Made by a program: the position numbers and the translations under genes. From contig NZ_NIRS01000006.1 in NCBI RefSeq assembly GCF_002934665.1, positions 62,001-126,000 on the forward strand: DNA of 64,000 nucleotides, given 5' to 3'. The DNA is from Pseudomonas laurylsulfatiphila (GTDB taxonomy: Bacteria; Pseudomonadota; Gammaproteobacteria; Pseudomonadales; Pseudomonadaceae). Shown piece after piece: positions 48,040-55,390 of this stretch; within the stretch, counting starts at the first letter, position 1, and the number at the start of each line of letters is the position of its first letter. The notes under the pieces are model-generated. The model was not told the DNA's origin and did no database searches. It was given only the letters and a program-made list of their open reading frames with translations.

Positions 48040-48627
48040 TTAACGGTTTTCCAGACTTGCCGCACGAGCGTAAGGCAGAGCGCTCTCAGTACCTTTCAGT
48101 GCAGCCTGTTGTGCATGTTGGCGCAAGTAGCCTGGCAGACGCTGATCGTGCCAGCCTGGCTGACCTTGCAAAACGCCATTGGCCATTGGGCCTGTAGCTT
48201 CCGAACTCTCATTGTAGCCTGCCAGAACAGCAGGGCCTTTTACTTGAGGAACGGCCAGTGCGGGTTGAGCAGATTGCTGGGCCAGTTCGGCACCGGCGAT
48301 CTCATCCTGGTTGTACAGACGCACACCGGCCAGTACCGCCAGAGTCACCGAAGCTGCGACCGCCAGACGACCCAGGCTGCGCCATGGACCGCGGGACGCT
48401 TTTGCCGGTGAGGCTTCGTCAGCCAGAGCAGCAGAAACAGCCGCGGCAATGTCCAGGCGTGGAAGCAGCAGATCCTTGTGCATCACTGCCCGAGCGATCT
48501 GATAACGAGCCCAGGTGTCACGGGTTTCAACATCGTCACAGGCATTCAATACCCGACGCAATTCCAATTCGTCCGCTTCGTTATCCATCACTGCGGACAG
48601 CGATTCCTGCAGGGCTTCACGACTCAT
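48040..48627 (-). CDS. mucA: Anti-sigma factor MucA
   Basis: The 195-residue protein has an N-terminal cytoplasmic anti-sigma domain (MSREALQESLSAVMDNEADE), one membrane helix at about 86-104 and a periplasmic tail. It holds AlgU inactive at the membrane. The frame is intact with no truncation of the kind seen in mucoid strains. It is 31 bp after algU. Confidence 0.95.
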   Translation of the reverse strand: MSREALQESLSAVMDNEADELELRRVLNACDDVETRDTWARYQIARAVMHKDLLLPRLDIAAAVSAALADEASPAKASRGPWRSLGRLAVAASVTLAVLAGVRLYNQDEIAGAELAQQSAQPALAVPQVKGPAVLAGYNESSEATGPMANGVLQGQPGWHDQRLPGYLRQHAQQAALKGTESALPYARAASLENR

Positions 48628-48658
48628 GGCGTTCCTCTCTTGGCTGTCGCCGCTGTCT

Positions 48659-49240
48659 TTAGTTTTCCTGCAACAACGGCTGCAGGGCTTTGTCGATGGC
48701 CTCCCGGGCGCGGAAAATCCGGGAGCGCACGGTGCCTACCGGACATTGCATGACGCTCGCAATGTCCTCGTAACTCAGACCATCAAACTCACGTAAAGTT
48801 AAAGCCGTACGCAAATCTTCCGGCAGTTGCTGAATGGTTCGATGGACGGTGCCTTCGATCTCATCCCGCAGCAAAGCCCGTTCTGGCGACTCGAGATCCT
48901 TGAGGCCATGATCGCCATCGTAGAACTCTGCATCTTCGGAACTGACATCGCTATCCGGCGGCCGGCGGCCGCGTGAAACCAGATAGTTTTTCGCCGTGTT
49001 GATGGCGATGCGGTAAAGCCACGTATAAAACGCGCTGTCTCCGCGAAAATTTCCAAGTGCACGGTATGCCTTGATAAAGGCTTCTTGTGCCACATCCTGG
49101 GCTTCATGGGTGTCGTGCACAAAACGCACGATCAACCCGAGAATTTTGTGCTGGTATTTCAGCACTAGCAGATCGAAAGCACGCTTGTCGCCGCGCTGAA
49201 CGCGTTCGACCAGTTGCTGATCCTCTTCCTGGGTTAGCAT
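48659..49240 (-). CDS. algU: Extracytoplasmic sigma factor AlgU (RpoE/sigma-22)
   Basis: The 193-residue ECF sigma factor has region 2 (DVAQEAFIKAYRALGNFRGD.. FYTWLYRIAINTAKN) and region 4 (LREFDGLSYEDIASVMQCPV). It controls alginate and envelope-stress genes. The ATG at 49240 gives MLTQEEDQQLVERVQRGD. It heads the operon algU-mucA-mucB-mucD, with two upstream sites resembling its own promoter consensus. Confidence 0.96.
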   Translation of the reverse strand: MLTQEEDQQLVERVQRGDKRAFDLLVLKYQHKILGLIVRFVHDTHEAQDVAQEAFIKAYRALGNFRGDSAFYTWLYRIAINTAKNYLVSRGRRPPDSDVSSEDAEFYDGDHGLKDLESPERALLRDEIEGTVHRTIQQLPEDLRTALTLREFDGLSYEDIASVMQCPVGTVRSRIFRAREAIDKALQPLLQEN

Positions 49241-49299
49241 GAACACTCCTCGATGAGCTCGGAGGAGGCTTGCAGAAGTAAACCACCAGACTTGCAAAC

Positions 49300-49326
49300 A
49301 TAGACTCGGGCTTTTCGCAAAAGTTC
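49300..49326 (-). promoter_or_regulatory. Putative AlgU-dependent promoter of algU (proximal)
   Basis: On the minus strand GAACTT, 16-base spacer, TCTAT, close to the AlgU consensus GAACTT-N16/17-TCTGA. It lies 60 bp upstream of algU, fitting autoregulation. Confidence 0.65.
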
Positions 49327-49492
49327 TCCCCCTCCAGGCAAGTTTCCTGCGGGCTCTGATTTGGCACGCACGAAAAGCGCAGCGCGAGTGGGCCCGGCTG
49401 CGCGAATAATCTTGTCATCGGATTCTTCGCCAGGGATCGAACTGCAATCCTGTACTGAATCCGACGCTGTCCCTTGTTTCAGGCAACGGTCT

Positions 49493-49520
49493 ATTGATCT
49501 TGGCACTTTGGCAAAAGTTC
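49493..49520 (-). promoter_or_regulatory. Possible distal AlgU-type promoter of algU
   Basis: Minus strand GAACTT, 17-base spacer, TCAAT. The -10 match is weaker than in the proximal site. Confidence 0.4.
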
Positions 49521-49526
49521 CAAATA

Positions 49527-49792
49527 TTTATAGCTGCGCCGAACCGACATTGTGCAACCCTGAAGCGAAAAAGACTGTTAAATCGGCGATACAGTCATTC
49601 TCGCGCGCAACGGGCAGAAAAACATCCGACGAAGCGCCCGACATTTTGCGTCACAGTAGTTTCACAATGCCATGCTGGCTCGGGTATTGTGCCGTCCCCC
49701 CCCTCTATATACTAGTGGGCTGTGCGGCTGACTTGACTCGCCAGTCCAGCTGCGCCACCCCCGACCCGGGTCGCTTTGAGCGGAATCCTGAA
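49527..49792. other. Remaining algU-nadB intergenic region
   Basis: With the two promoters above this makes a 552-bp gap between divergent algU and nadB. It contains the nadB promoter; an in-frame upstream extension of nadB through this region has no ribosome binding site and I reject it. Confidence 0.5.
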
Positions 49793-51400
49793 ATGAGCCA
49801 ACAGTTTCAACACGATGTTCTGGTAATTGGCAGCGGTGCTGCCGGCTTGAGCCTTGCGCTGACCTTGCCCGGTCATTTGCGCATTGCCGTATTGAGCAAA
49901 GGCAACCTCGCCAATGGCTCGACGTTCTGGGCCCAGGGGGGCGTTGCCGCCGTGCTGGACGACACCGATACCGTTGAATCCCATGTCGATGACACCCTCA
50001 ATGCCGGCGGCGGCCTGTGCCATGAAGACGCGGTGCGCTTTACCGTCGAGCACAGCAAGGAAGCAATTCAATGGCTGATCGACCAGGGCGTGCCCTTTAC
50101 CCGCGATGAACAGTCGAGCACTGAAGATGGCGGGTTCGAATTCCACCTGACCCGCGAAGGCGGTCACAGCCATCGGCGCATCATCCACGCCGCCGATGCC
50201 ACGGGCGCTGCCATTTTCACCACCCTGCTCGAACAGGCCAGGAAACGGCCGAACATCGAACTGCTGGAACAGCGGGTTGCGGTAGACCTGATCACCGAGA
50301 AACGCCTGGGACTCGACGGTGATCGCTGCCTCGGTGCTTATGTGCTCAATCGCGGCACCGGCGAAGTCGATACCTATGGCGCCCGCTTTGTGATCCTCGC
50401 CTCCGGGGGAGCGGCCAAGGTTTACCTGTACACCAGTAACCCTGACGGTGCCTGCGGCGATGGCATCGCCATGGCCTGGCGCTCGGGCTGCCGGGTGGCA
50501 AACCTGGAATTCAACCAGTTTCACCCCACCTGCCTGTATCACCCGCAAGCCAAGAGCTTCCTGATCACCGAAGCCCTGCGCGGCGAGGGCGCCCACCTCA
50601 AGCTGCCCAACGGCGAGCGCTTCATGCAGCGCTTCGATCCACGGGCAGAGCTGGCGCCACGGGACATCGTCGCCCGGGCCATCGACCATGAAATGAAACG
50701 CCTGGGTATCGATTGCGTCTATCTGGACATCAGCCACAAGCCCGAAGCCTTCATCAAGACGCACTTCCCGACGGTGTACGAACGCTGCCTGGAATTTTCC
50801 ATCGACATCACCAAACAGCCGATTCCGGTGGTCCCGGCGGCGCACTACACCTGCGGTGGCGTGATGGTCGATCAACAGGGCCGCACCGACGTGCCGGGGC
50901 TGTACGCCATTGGCGAAACCAGTTTCACCGGCCTGCACGGCGCCAACCGCATGGCCAGCAACTCGCTGCTTGAGTGTTTCGTTTATGCCCGCTCGGCGGC
51001 CACGGACATTCTCGAACAGTTGCCCCGGGTTCCGATGCCCGCCCCCCTTCCCGCCTGGGATGCGAGCCAGGTCACCGATTCCGATGAGGACGTGATCATT
51101 GCGCACAACTGGGATGAGCTGCGGCGGTTCATGTGGGACTACGTTGGCATCGTGCGTACCAATAAACGCCTGCAACGGGCACAACACCGCGTGCAACTGT
51201 TGCTGGATGAAATCGACGAGTTCTACAGCAACTACCGAGTAAGCAGAGACCTGATTGAACTGAGGAACCTTGCTCAGGTAGCTGACCTAATGATCAGGTC
51301 TGCCATGGAGCGCAAGGAATCTCGGGGTCTGCACTACACGCTGGACTATCCAGAGATGCTGCCAGAGGCGAAGGATACGATCCTTACCCCGACCAGATGA
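49793..51400 (+). CDS. nadB: L-aspartate oxidase, 3' end replaced by an integrated element
   Basis: The 535-residue flavoprotein oxidises aspartate to iminoaspartate in NAD synthesis. The FAD loop is VIGSGAAGLS (residues 11-20) and the body matches NadB throughout, including GAHYTCGGVMVDQQGRT-like and GLHGANRMASNSLLE segments. From codon 482 onward the sequence comes from the integrated element: the last 54 codons keep NadB sense (RDLIELRNLAQVADLMI; SAMERKESRGLHYTLDYP) but differ from the displaced native end by many silent changes and some substitutions, and it stops at TPTR rather than PPTYVG. The protein is probably still active. Confidence 0.95.
   Translation: MSQQFQHDVLVIGSGAAGLSLALTLPGHLRIAVLSKGNLANGSTFWAQGGVAAVLDDTDTVESHVDDTLNAGGGLCHEDAVRFTVEHSKEAIQWLIDQGVPFTRDEQSSTEDGGFEFHLTREGGHSHRRIIHAADATGAAIFTTLLEQARKRPNIELLEQRVAVDLITEKRLGLDGDRCLGAYVLNRGTGEVDTYGARFVILASGGAAKVYLYTSNPDGACGDGIAMAWRSGCRVANLEFNQFHPTCLYHPQAKSFLITEALRGEGAHLKLPNGERFMQRFDPRAELAPRDIVARAIDHEMKRLGIDCVYLDISHKPEAFIKTHFPTVYERCLEFSIDITKQPIPVVPAAHYTCGGVMVDQQGRTDVPGLYAIGETSFTGLHGANRMASNSLLECFVYARSAATDILEQLPRVPMPAPLPAWDASQVTDSDEDVIIAHNWDELRRFMWDYVGIVRTNKRLQRAQHRVQLLLDEIDEFYSNYRVSRDLIELRNLAQVADLMIRSAMERKESRGLHYTLDYPEMLPEAKDTILTPTR
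51217..51235 (+). other. attL core in nadB
   Basis: CGAGTTCTACAGCAACTAC, identical to 57605-57623. It covers the NadB residues EFYSNY, ending at codon 481, and marks the junction between host and element sequence. Confidence 0.9.
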
Positions 51401-51858
51401 GGCACGTTAGGAGCCCTGAGCGTAGCACGCTGAGGACCCGTTTTGTAACAGCTTTGGCTCACCTTTGTCCCATCGCTGGGCGTAGCGTCAGCTCGCTACT
51501 GGGGTCCTTATCGCCTGCCCGTGAGGGTCCTTATAGCGCCTGTGCGGACCTGAGAGGGCCATACGGGGGAACTCGGGCAGTAAAAGCATTGAAGGTGGTC
51601 ACTCAGATTTTTCTGTCAGATTCTCATCGGGCTCTATGCGTCCACAACCATAGCGCGATATGGACAGCCACAGAGACCAGATAGGCAGCCTGTAGGGTGT
51701 CCATTGGGTTTCTCCTTCGGGAAGTTGATTAAGTTCCAGTACCAAGCCGAATACCTGTTCATCCGCTCCGACAGCTCAGTAGGAAAACCGATGTCATATT
51801 GATAGCATGCAGTGGAATCGGCATGGGCCGTTAGGGCGACTTCAAAGGACGAACAATT
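51401..51858. other. Element non-coding region after the replacement nadB end
   Basis: A 458-bp stretch without a convincing gene. It holds a direct repeat GGGTCCTTAT (51502-51511 and 51525-51534), several AGGACCC/GGGTCCT inverted pairs, a degenerate match to the phage-type promoter core on the minus strand (ACCCTCAC, about 51521-51528), and TCCATTGGGTTT at 51700-51711, which recurs at the right end of the element (57580-57591). Confidence 0.5.
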
Positions 51859-52284
51859 ATGAGTTCCGTAGAGACACACCAAGCGCTTTCATTCAAGAAA
51901 ACTCGGTGGATGAATCTAATAGGTGGCGCAGTTATTTCTATTCTTGCCTTAGGTGGATCCATTGTCCGCTCGGTTGGACATCTTCCCTTGAGTCAGATCG
52001 TTGTGGGTCTGGTCCTAATGAGCTTCTTTGCGCTGGTTGCTTTCGGTACGGCGCGAGCCCTATCTCAGAGTGCGAACGTAAAGCTCGTCAAAACCATGCT
52101 GTGGCTAAATTGGTCCATGATTGGATTTTATGCATTAGGGGTAGTTGCTACCGTTCTGGGCACGTTTGCTTCACCGGATGTAATGATTCGAATGCTCGTA
52201 AATATACTACCCGCAGCCTTGATCCTTGTCGTACCCCAGACCATCAACGTCATTGCGCTCAAAACTGTACGATCCATGCGTTAG
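51859..52284 (+). CDS. Four-helix membrane protein of the element
   Basis: The 141-residue protein has four hydrophobic helices at about 18-36, 44-64, 80-101 and 110-128, a short charged N terminus and a basic end (KTVRSMR). AAAGGACG precedes the ATG. It is the only clear gene on the plus strand of the element, opposite to the presumed phage-type transcription, so it may be expressed while the element is silent. A role in exclusion of other phages is possible but there is no sequence family to prove it. Confidence 0.65.
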   Translation: MSSVETHQALSFKKTRWMNLIGGAVISILALGGSIVRSVGHLPLSQIVVGLVLMSFFALVAFGTARALSQSANVKLVKTMLWLNWSMIGFYALGVVATVLGTFASPDVMIRMLVNILPAALILVVPQTINVIALKTVRSMR

Positions 52285-52322
52285 CAGTCTGTGAGGTTCC
52301 CTCATGGAGAGGATGGCTGCCT

Positions 52323-52365
52323 TGAGCCCTGCCGATCCCTCATAGGGTCGGTCTTACGGGGCTCA
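52323..52365. terminator. Nested hairpin between convergent element genes
   Basis: Outer arms TGAGCCC and GGGCTCA enclose an inner hairpin (CGATCCCT against AGGGTCG with one bulged T). It lies between the convergent membrane-protein and coat-like genes. There is no T-run, so normal rho-independent termination is doubtful. Confidence 0.45.
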
Positions 52366-52379
52366 TTGCGATCAAGCGA

Positions 52380-53381
52380 TCAGGTCAACTTGATGTTGGT
52401 GATCATCGGGAAGGCCACTGCCTCGGTCTGAAGACCATCAGCAGTCAGCTTCACGCGGACCTTACCGTTAGCCACGATGTCCACGACAGTCATGATCTCC
52501 AAGTCCCAGCTCATGCTATTAGCATTACGAGTTGCCTCGATGCGCCACACATCACCGCTACGGCCTTCGCGGTAGCTCAGCGAAGTGAACAGCTTAGGCA
52601 GCAGGAACAGACCTTTGTCAGGACCGCTGTAAGGCTGCACAGAGGCGCCAATGAGGTCTTGAAGGCTACCTTTGCCAGCACGCTGAGCAGCACGCTCAAG
52701 CACGGCGACCAGAGACACAGGGAGCAGGACCACGAAGTCAGCTAATGAGTTGCCTACAGTCTGGTTGATGTTCATCGTCAAGATGTCGATGAGGTCCTCA
52801 GCGATCTCTACAGGCTTGCCGGTTGGCATGGCCTTGGAGACGCTTTCGGTGCTTGGAGTAGTCGAAAGGATTGCTGCGATCTTGCCAGCGGCAATGTACT
52901 CGATGTCACGCAGCATCTTATCGGCGGTCTGAGCCATTGAGTTCTCAGTGAAGCCAGCCATCACGGTATGGTCGAGGATGCTGACCCGGTGGCTGATGAA
53001 CAGAGCGGTATCCGTGGCTTCGGTGAAGATCACAGAACCGGCCAGGACTTCGCCTTTCTCGATGGTCTGGTTGTCCCAGTTCTTACGAGGGTCGAAGCTA
53101 ACCGAGCGATCAGCCATGGTGAGGATCTGTTGACCCGTGGCATTCGTGCCAGCAGGACGGAACTCACAAGGGGTCCGATCCATTGCCTCTTGGCGCCAAT
53201 CGTCACCGTTGAGGTAATCCTTGAGGGCCTCGGTGAGGACCTCCACGTAGACGGACACATCGGCAGCGGCAAGGCCTTCTGGGCCGACATCAGTGACATC
53301 GAATTGGATCGACCCGGTGTTGGCGTCGTAGGCCTTCACGGTGCTGAAGGTAGGTTTTACATATTGGTTGGTCAGTTTCAT
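52380..53381 (-). CDS. Putative phage coat-like protein
   Basis: The 333-residue protein has no catalytic motif. Its plan resembles HK97-fold coat proteins: an N-terminal arm and loop (1-150), a long helix with TADKMLRDIEYIAAGKIAAI (about 152-171), a helix followed by a beta strand (LADFVVLLPVSLVAVLERAA, 213-232) and a beta-rich C terminus with REGRSGDVWRIEATRN and a closing VAFPMITNIKL. Length is close to that of T7-group major capsid proteins, though I see no clear residue identity to T7 gp10. AGGAGAA precedes the ATG. It is the second gene of the unit under the leftward promoter-like site at 54100-54127. Confidence 0.42.
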   Translation of the reverse strand: MKLTNQYVKPTFSTVKAYDANTGSIQFDVTDVGPEGLAAADVSVYVEVLTEALKDYLNGDDWRQEAMDRTPCEFRPAGTNATGQQILTMADRSVSFDPRKNWDNQTIEKGEVLAGSVIFTEATDTALFISHRVSILDHTVMAGFTENSMAQTADKMLRDIEYIAAGKIAAILSTTPSTESVSKAMPTGKPVEIAEDLIDILTMNINQTVGNSLADFVVLLPVSLVAVLERAAQRAGKGSLQDLIGASVQPYSGPDKGLFLLPKLFTSLSYREGRSGDVWRIEATRNANSMSWDLEIMTVVDIVANGKVRVKLTADGLQTEAVAFPMITNIKLT

Positions 53382-53444
53382 GGGATGGTTCTCCTGAGGT
53401 AGATGGGATTGAAGTGGTGTGTCGAGGACAGGTAAGGAAAAGAC

Positions 53445-53840
53445 TTACCAGCCGGTGTTACGAGACGCCGCACGGACACGCTCGCCTTGGGCTCGAATAG
53501 CAGCCGCTTGGGCTTCCTTCTTGGCTTTCGCTTCGGCCAGCTCACGGGGTGTCGATTCACGGAGTCGCTCAGCATGGGCATTGGCTTCTCGCTGAGCTTT
53601 CTCACGGGTTTCCTGTTGCTCTCGCTTGGTCAGGAAGTAATCCCGAGCGTCCTCTTGGATGGCCTTCAGGGAGAGACCAGCATTGTTAAAGGCGTCGATG
53701 ACACCGAACTTTGCGCCGTTGTTACGGCCACACTGAGCCATCAATAAAGGCAGCATGATGTTCTCGACATACTCACGACTTTGGATCTGGCCGCAGATGG
53801 TCACTTCGTTCTTCAGGACTTTGGTGATGTTGATTTGCAT
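53445..53840 (-). CDS. Helical, charged protein upstream of the coat-like gene (scaffold candidate)
   Basis: The 131-residue protein has a compact first half (MQINITKVLKNEVTICGQIQ) and a long charged helix from about residue 62 onward, rich in Lys, Arg, Glu, Gln and Ala with coiled-coil spacing (REQQETREKAQREANAHAER). A small charged helical protein just before a coat gene is the usual place of a scaffolding protein, as with T7 genes 9 and 10. That is position-based inference; no family was recognised. AGGAGA precedes the ATG. Confidence 0.5.
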   Translation of the reverse strand: MQINITKVLKNEVTICGQIQSREYVENIMLPLLMAQCGRNNGAKFGVIDAFNNAGLSLKAIQEDARDYFLTKREQQETREKAQREANAHAERLRESTPRELAEAKAKKEAQAAAIRAQGERVRAASRNTGW

Positions 53841-53867
53841 GGTGGTGGATCTCCTATGAGGTGACCC

Positions 53868-53954
53868 TTTGATTCGACCTCAGCGCCATAGATGCGCGCA
53901 CGACCAGACGGCCAAGGAGGGAGCCTCATGGGCATCTACCAAGGTCGAATCAAA
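53868..53954. repeat. 13-bp inverted repeat in the scaffold/coat leader
   Basis: Arms TTTGATTCGACCT (53868-53880) and AGGTCGAATCAAA (53942-53954) are perfect complements, 61 bp apart. They lie in the long leader between the promoter-like site and the scaffold candidate and could fold as RNA or bind a protein. Confidence 0.7.
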
Positions 53955-54008
53955 AGATTCTGGGTTTGGGTGTTGGTGATGCTGGGTCACAGGACATGGC
54001 AAGCCTGA
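53928..54008 (+). CDS. Possible 26-aa peptide on the plus strand
   Basis: ATG at 53928 follows a strong AAGGAGGG site at proper spacing. The peptide (MGIYQGRIKRFWVWVLVMLG then HRTWQA) has a basic front and a short hydrophobic middle. It lies antisense to the leader of the coat unit. Only the ribosome binding site supports it. Confidence 0.3.
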   Translation: MGIYQGRIKRFWVWVLVMLGHRTWQA

Positions 54009-54099
54009 GAGGGCATCGGAAAGGACAACCGTGGCGACGGTCGTTACTGCTTGGGAGGACGACTACAGGAATCTTTTATTTCTGATCGCTGAGTGTCTG

Positions 54100-54127
54100 G
54101 GGCAATAGTGAGGGTAAATAAACGTCA
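54100..54127 (-). promoter_or_regulatory. Phage-type (T7/T3/gh-1-like) promoter P1, leftward
   Basis: Minus strand ATTTACCCTCACTATTGCCC. The core ACCCTCACT equals that of the T3 promoter (ACCCTCACTAAAGGG), and ACCCTCACTRTNGC also fits the Pseudomonas phage gh-1 consensus as I remember it. In that alignment the start would be the G opposite 54103, giving a leader of about 260 bases before the scaffold candidate. There is no sigma-70 -10 box in register. Confidence 0.6.
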
Positions 54128-54141
54128 GCTTGACGGCCCCA

Positions 54142-54474
54142 TCAAGTCCTGAGTGAGATCCGCTCAGTTCCCGTCAAGGGAATGCTCAACGGTGTCGCGG
54201 AGATGGCCTGAAGGCAGAGACCTTGGGCGACCAGTTCCGATAGCTTCTCGACAATCTTTGAGGGGCACTTCGAGGACACTTCACGAAGCATGGCGTCCAT
54301 ATCAAAGGTGACTGTTCCGGCCTCGTAGGTCCTGAAGGAAGCTCTACGGTTGCTCAAGACACGACGAAGCTCAATCAACGAAAGTCGTAGAGGTTTGCTG
54401 AAGACCAGAGACAAGGTGATCAGGTCAGCTTCAGTGAGCTGGGAGTTTGCTGGGCAGGTGATGAAGGTGGTCAA
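54142..54474 (-). CDS. Unknown 110-aa protein of the element
   Basis: The protein has a helical first half (LTEADLITLSLVFSKPLRLS, with LIELRRVLSNRR) that could form a winged-helix-like DNA-binding unit, and a C-terminal half with LSELVAQGLCLQ. I recognise no family. AAAGGAGAA-type sequence precedes the ATG. It is the last gene of the leftward unit starting at the AT-hook-bearing gene, and P1 lies just beyond its stop codon. Confidence 0.55.
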   Translation of the reverse strand: MTTFITCPANSQLTEADLITLSLVFSKPLRLSLIELRRVLSNRRASFRTYEAGTVTFDMDAMLREVSSKCPSKIVEKLSELVAQGLCLQAISATPLSIPLTGTERISLRT

Positions 54475-54512
54475 GCGAGTTCTCCTTTGCGATGTTCTTT
54501 AAGGTTCCTTTC

Positions 54513-54547
54513 GAGGAGGGGTGATTATTATCACTACCCCTCTCCTC
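54513..54547 (-). promoter_or_regulatory. Imperfect hairpin between element genes
   Basis: Arms GAGGAGGGGTGAT (54513-54525) and ATCACTACCCCTCTCCTC (54530-54547) pair with two small bulges around a four-base loop. There is no T-run; a processing site in the mRNA is possible. Confidence 0.4.
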
Positions 54548-54656
54548 CATGAGCGGGTCGATGAGCGTTCTGTCATCTGGTCGATCAAGTGTCGATGAAC
54601 AGGTCGATTCTGTTGGTCCTTCAGGGCTCGTTGAGTTTCTTTTAAGTATGCGGCAT

Positions 54657-55190
54657 TTAATCGGAGGTGCTCTCAGCACCCAGCGTCCTCAGGTCATGGT
54701 GCAGCTTTGCGAGGTCTTCAGGACTCGGTGGCTCAAGCTGGTCTTCCCAGTCGTTAGGCCGGGTCGAGTCCCTCAAGAAGCCATAACGCATCTCGTAGCT
54801 CAGACCATCGGGTCGGCTCTTAAGAAGGTACGGCATTGCCAATTCAATGGCCTTCACGTAACGCTGCGCTTGTCGAAGACCCAACCTGTATTGAGTCGTT
54901 ACGGTTGCTGCCGAGACAACCTCAAGTTCCGAAAGGATCGCTACGAGGCGCTTAACGGACAACGGCTTAGATGAACCGCCTACGCCGATAGCTCGGTCAT
55001 GCCAGTCAAGCCGAGCGATGCCCGCAAGGATGTCCATGGCGAAGGTAGGATATTGGCCGTAGTCAGTGGTCGGCCCGATGAAGCCGTGAAACAGGTTGTT
55101 GATGATCTTGGTCGGTCGGCCTCGGCCACGCTTGGTGATGGTTTCAGCGGTGGTGATGGCTTCGTGTTGAGCAGGGTTGTAGCTGGACAT
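54657..55190 (-). CDS. AT-hook-bearing protein, putative element regulator
   Basis: The 177-residue protein has an AT-hook-like core RGRGRP at residues 21-26, a central region with ILSELEVVSAATVTTQYRLG that could form a helix-turn-helix, and an acidic C terminus. It probably binds DNA and may act in control, replication or packaging. The phage-type promoter P2 ends about 25 bp upstream and GAGGAG lies before the ATG, so it would be among the first products after helper infection. Confidence 0.55.
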   Translation of the reverse strand: MSSYNPAQHEAITTAETITKRGRGRPTKIINNLFHGFIGPTTDYGQYPTFAMDILAGIARLDWHDRAIGVGGSSKPLSVKRLVAILSELEVVSAATVTTQYRLGLRQAQRYVKAIELAMPYLLKSRPDGLSYEMRYGFLRDSTRPNDWEDQLEPPSPEDLAKLHHDLRTLGAESTSD

Positions 55191-55211
55191 TGGATCTCCT
55201 CAAAGTTGTGT

Positions 55212-55238
55212 GGGCAACAGTGAGGGTAAATAACGTCA
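55212..55238 (-). promoter_or_regulatory. Phage-type (T7/T3/gh-1-like) promoter P2, leftward
   Basis: Minus strand ATTTACCCTCACTGTTGCCC, differing from P1 at one position within this stretch (A to G, the R position of the gh-1 form) and by one extra T upstream of it in P1. The expected start is the G opposite 55215, 25 bases before the start codon of the AT-hook-bearing protein. Confidence 0.6.
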
Positions 55239-55390
55239 ACGATCCTTCGACCAGTAAACACGTGGCCTTCAGGGCATCTCCGGGAGTCGTCACAGATTGG
55301 GCCAGGAACAGCCTTCAGCATCACGACGCTATGTGAAAGCAGCAAGGAGGAAGACCCAGCGAGCCGCTCAGATTTCACGTAGGAGCGCGA

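Noticed and set aside
49361..49792. N-terminal extension of nadB by 144 codons
   Set aside because: NadB starts MSQQFQHDVLVIGSG at 49793; the upstream part holds algU promoters and has no family match.
51634..51882. 82-codon frame on the minus strand at the left end of the element
   Set aside because: It lacks a ribosome binding site, overlaps the start of the better-supported membrane-protein gene and has a composition unlike a folded protein.
54431..54679. 82-codon minus-strand frame spanning the hairpin between the 110-aa and AT-hook-bearing genes
   Set aside because: It runs through the hairpin and overlaps both better genes; no ribosome binding site.
54549..54974. 141-codon plus-strand frame opposite the AT-hook-bearing gene
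   Set aside because: It mirrors the codons of the minus-strand gene, which has a promoter-like site, ribosome binding site and sensible protein features.
55212..55238. Sigma-70 promoter with TTGACG at -35
   Set aside because: TTGACG overlaps the site, but 17 bases on there is TGCCCA, not a -10 box, and the second copy has an altered spacing while the phage-type core is kept.
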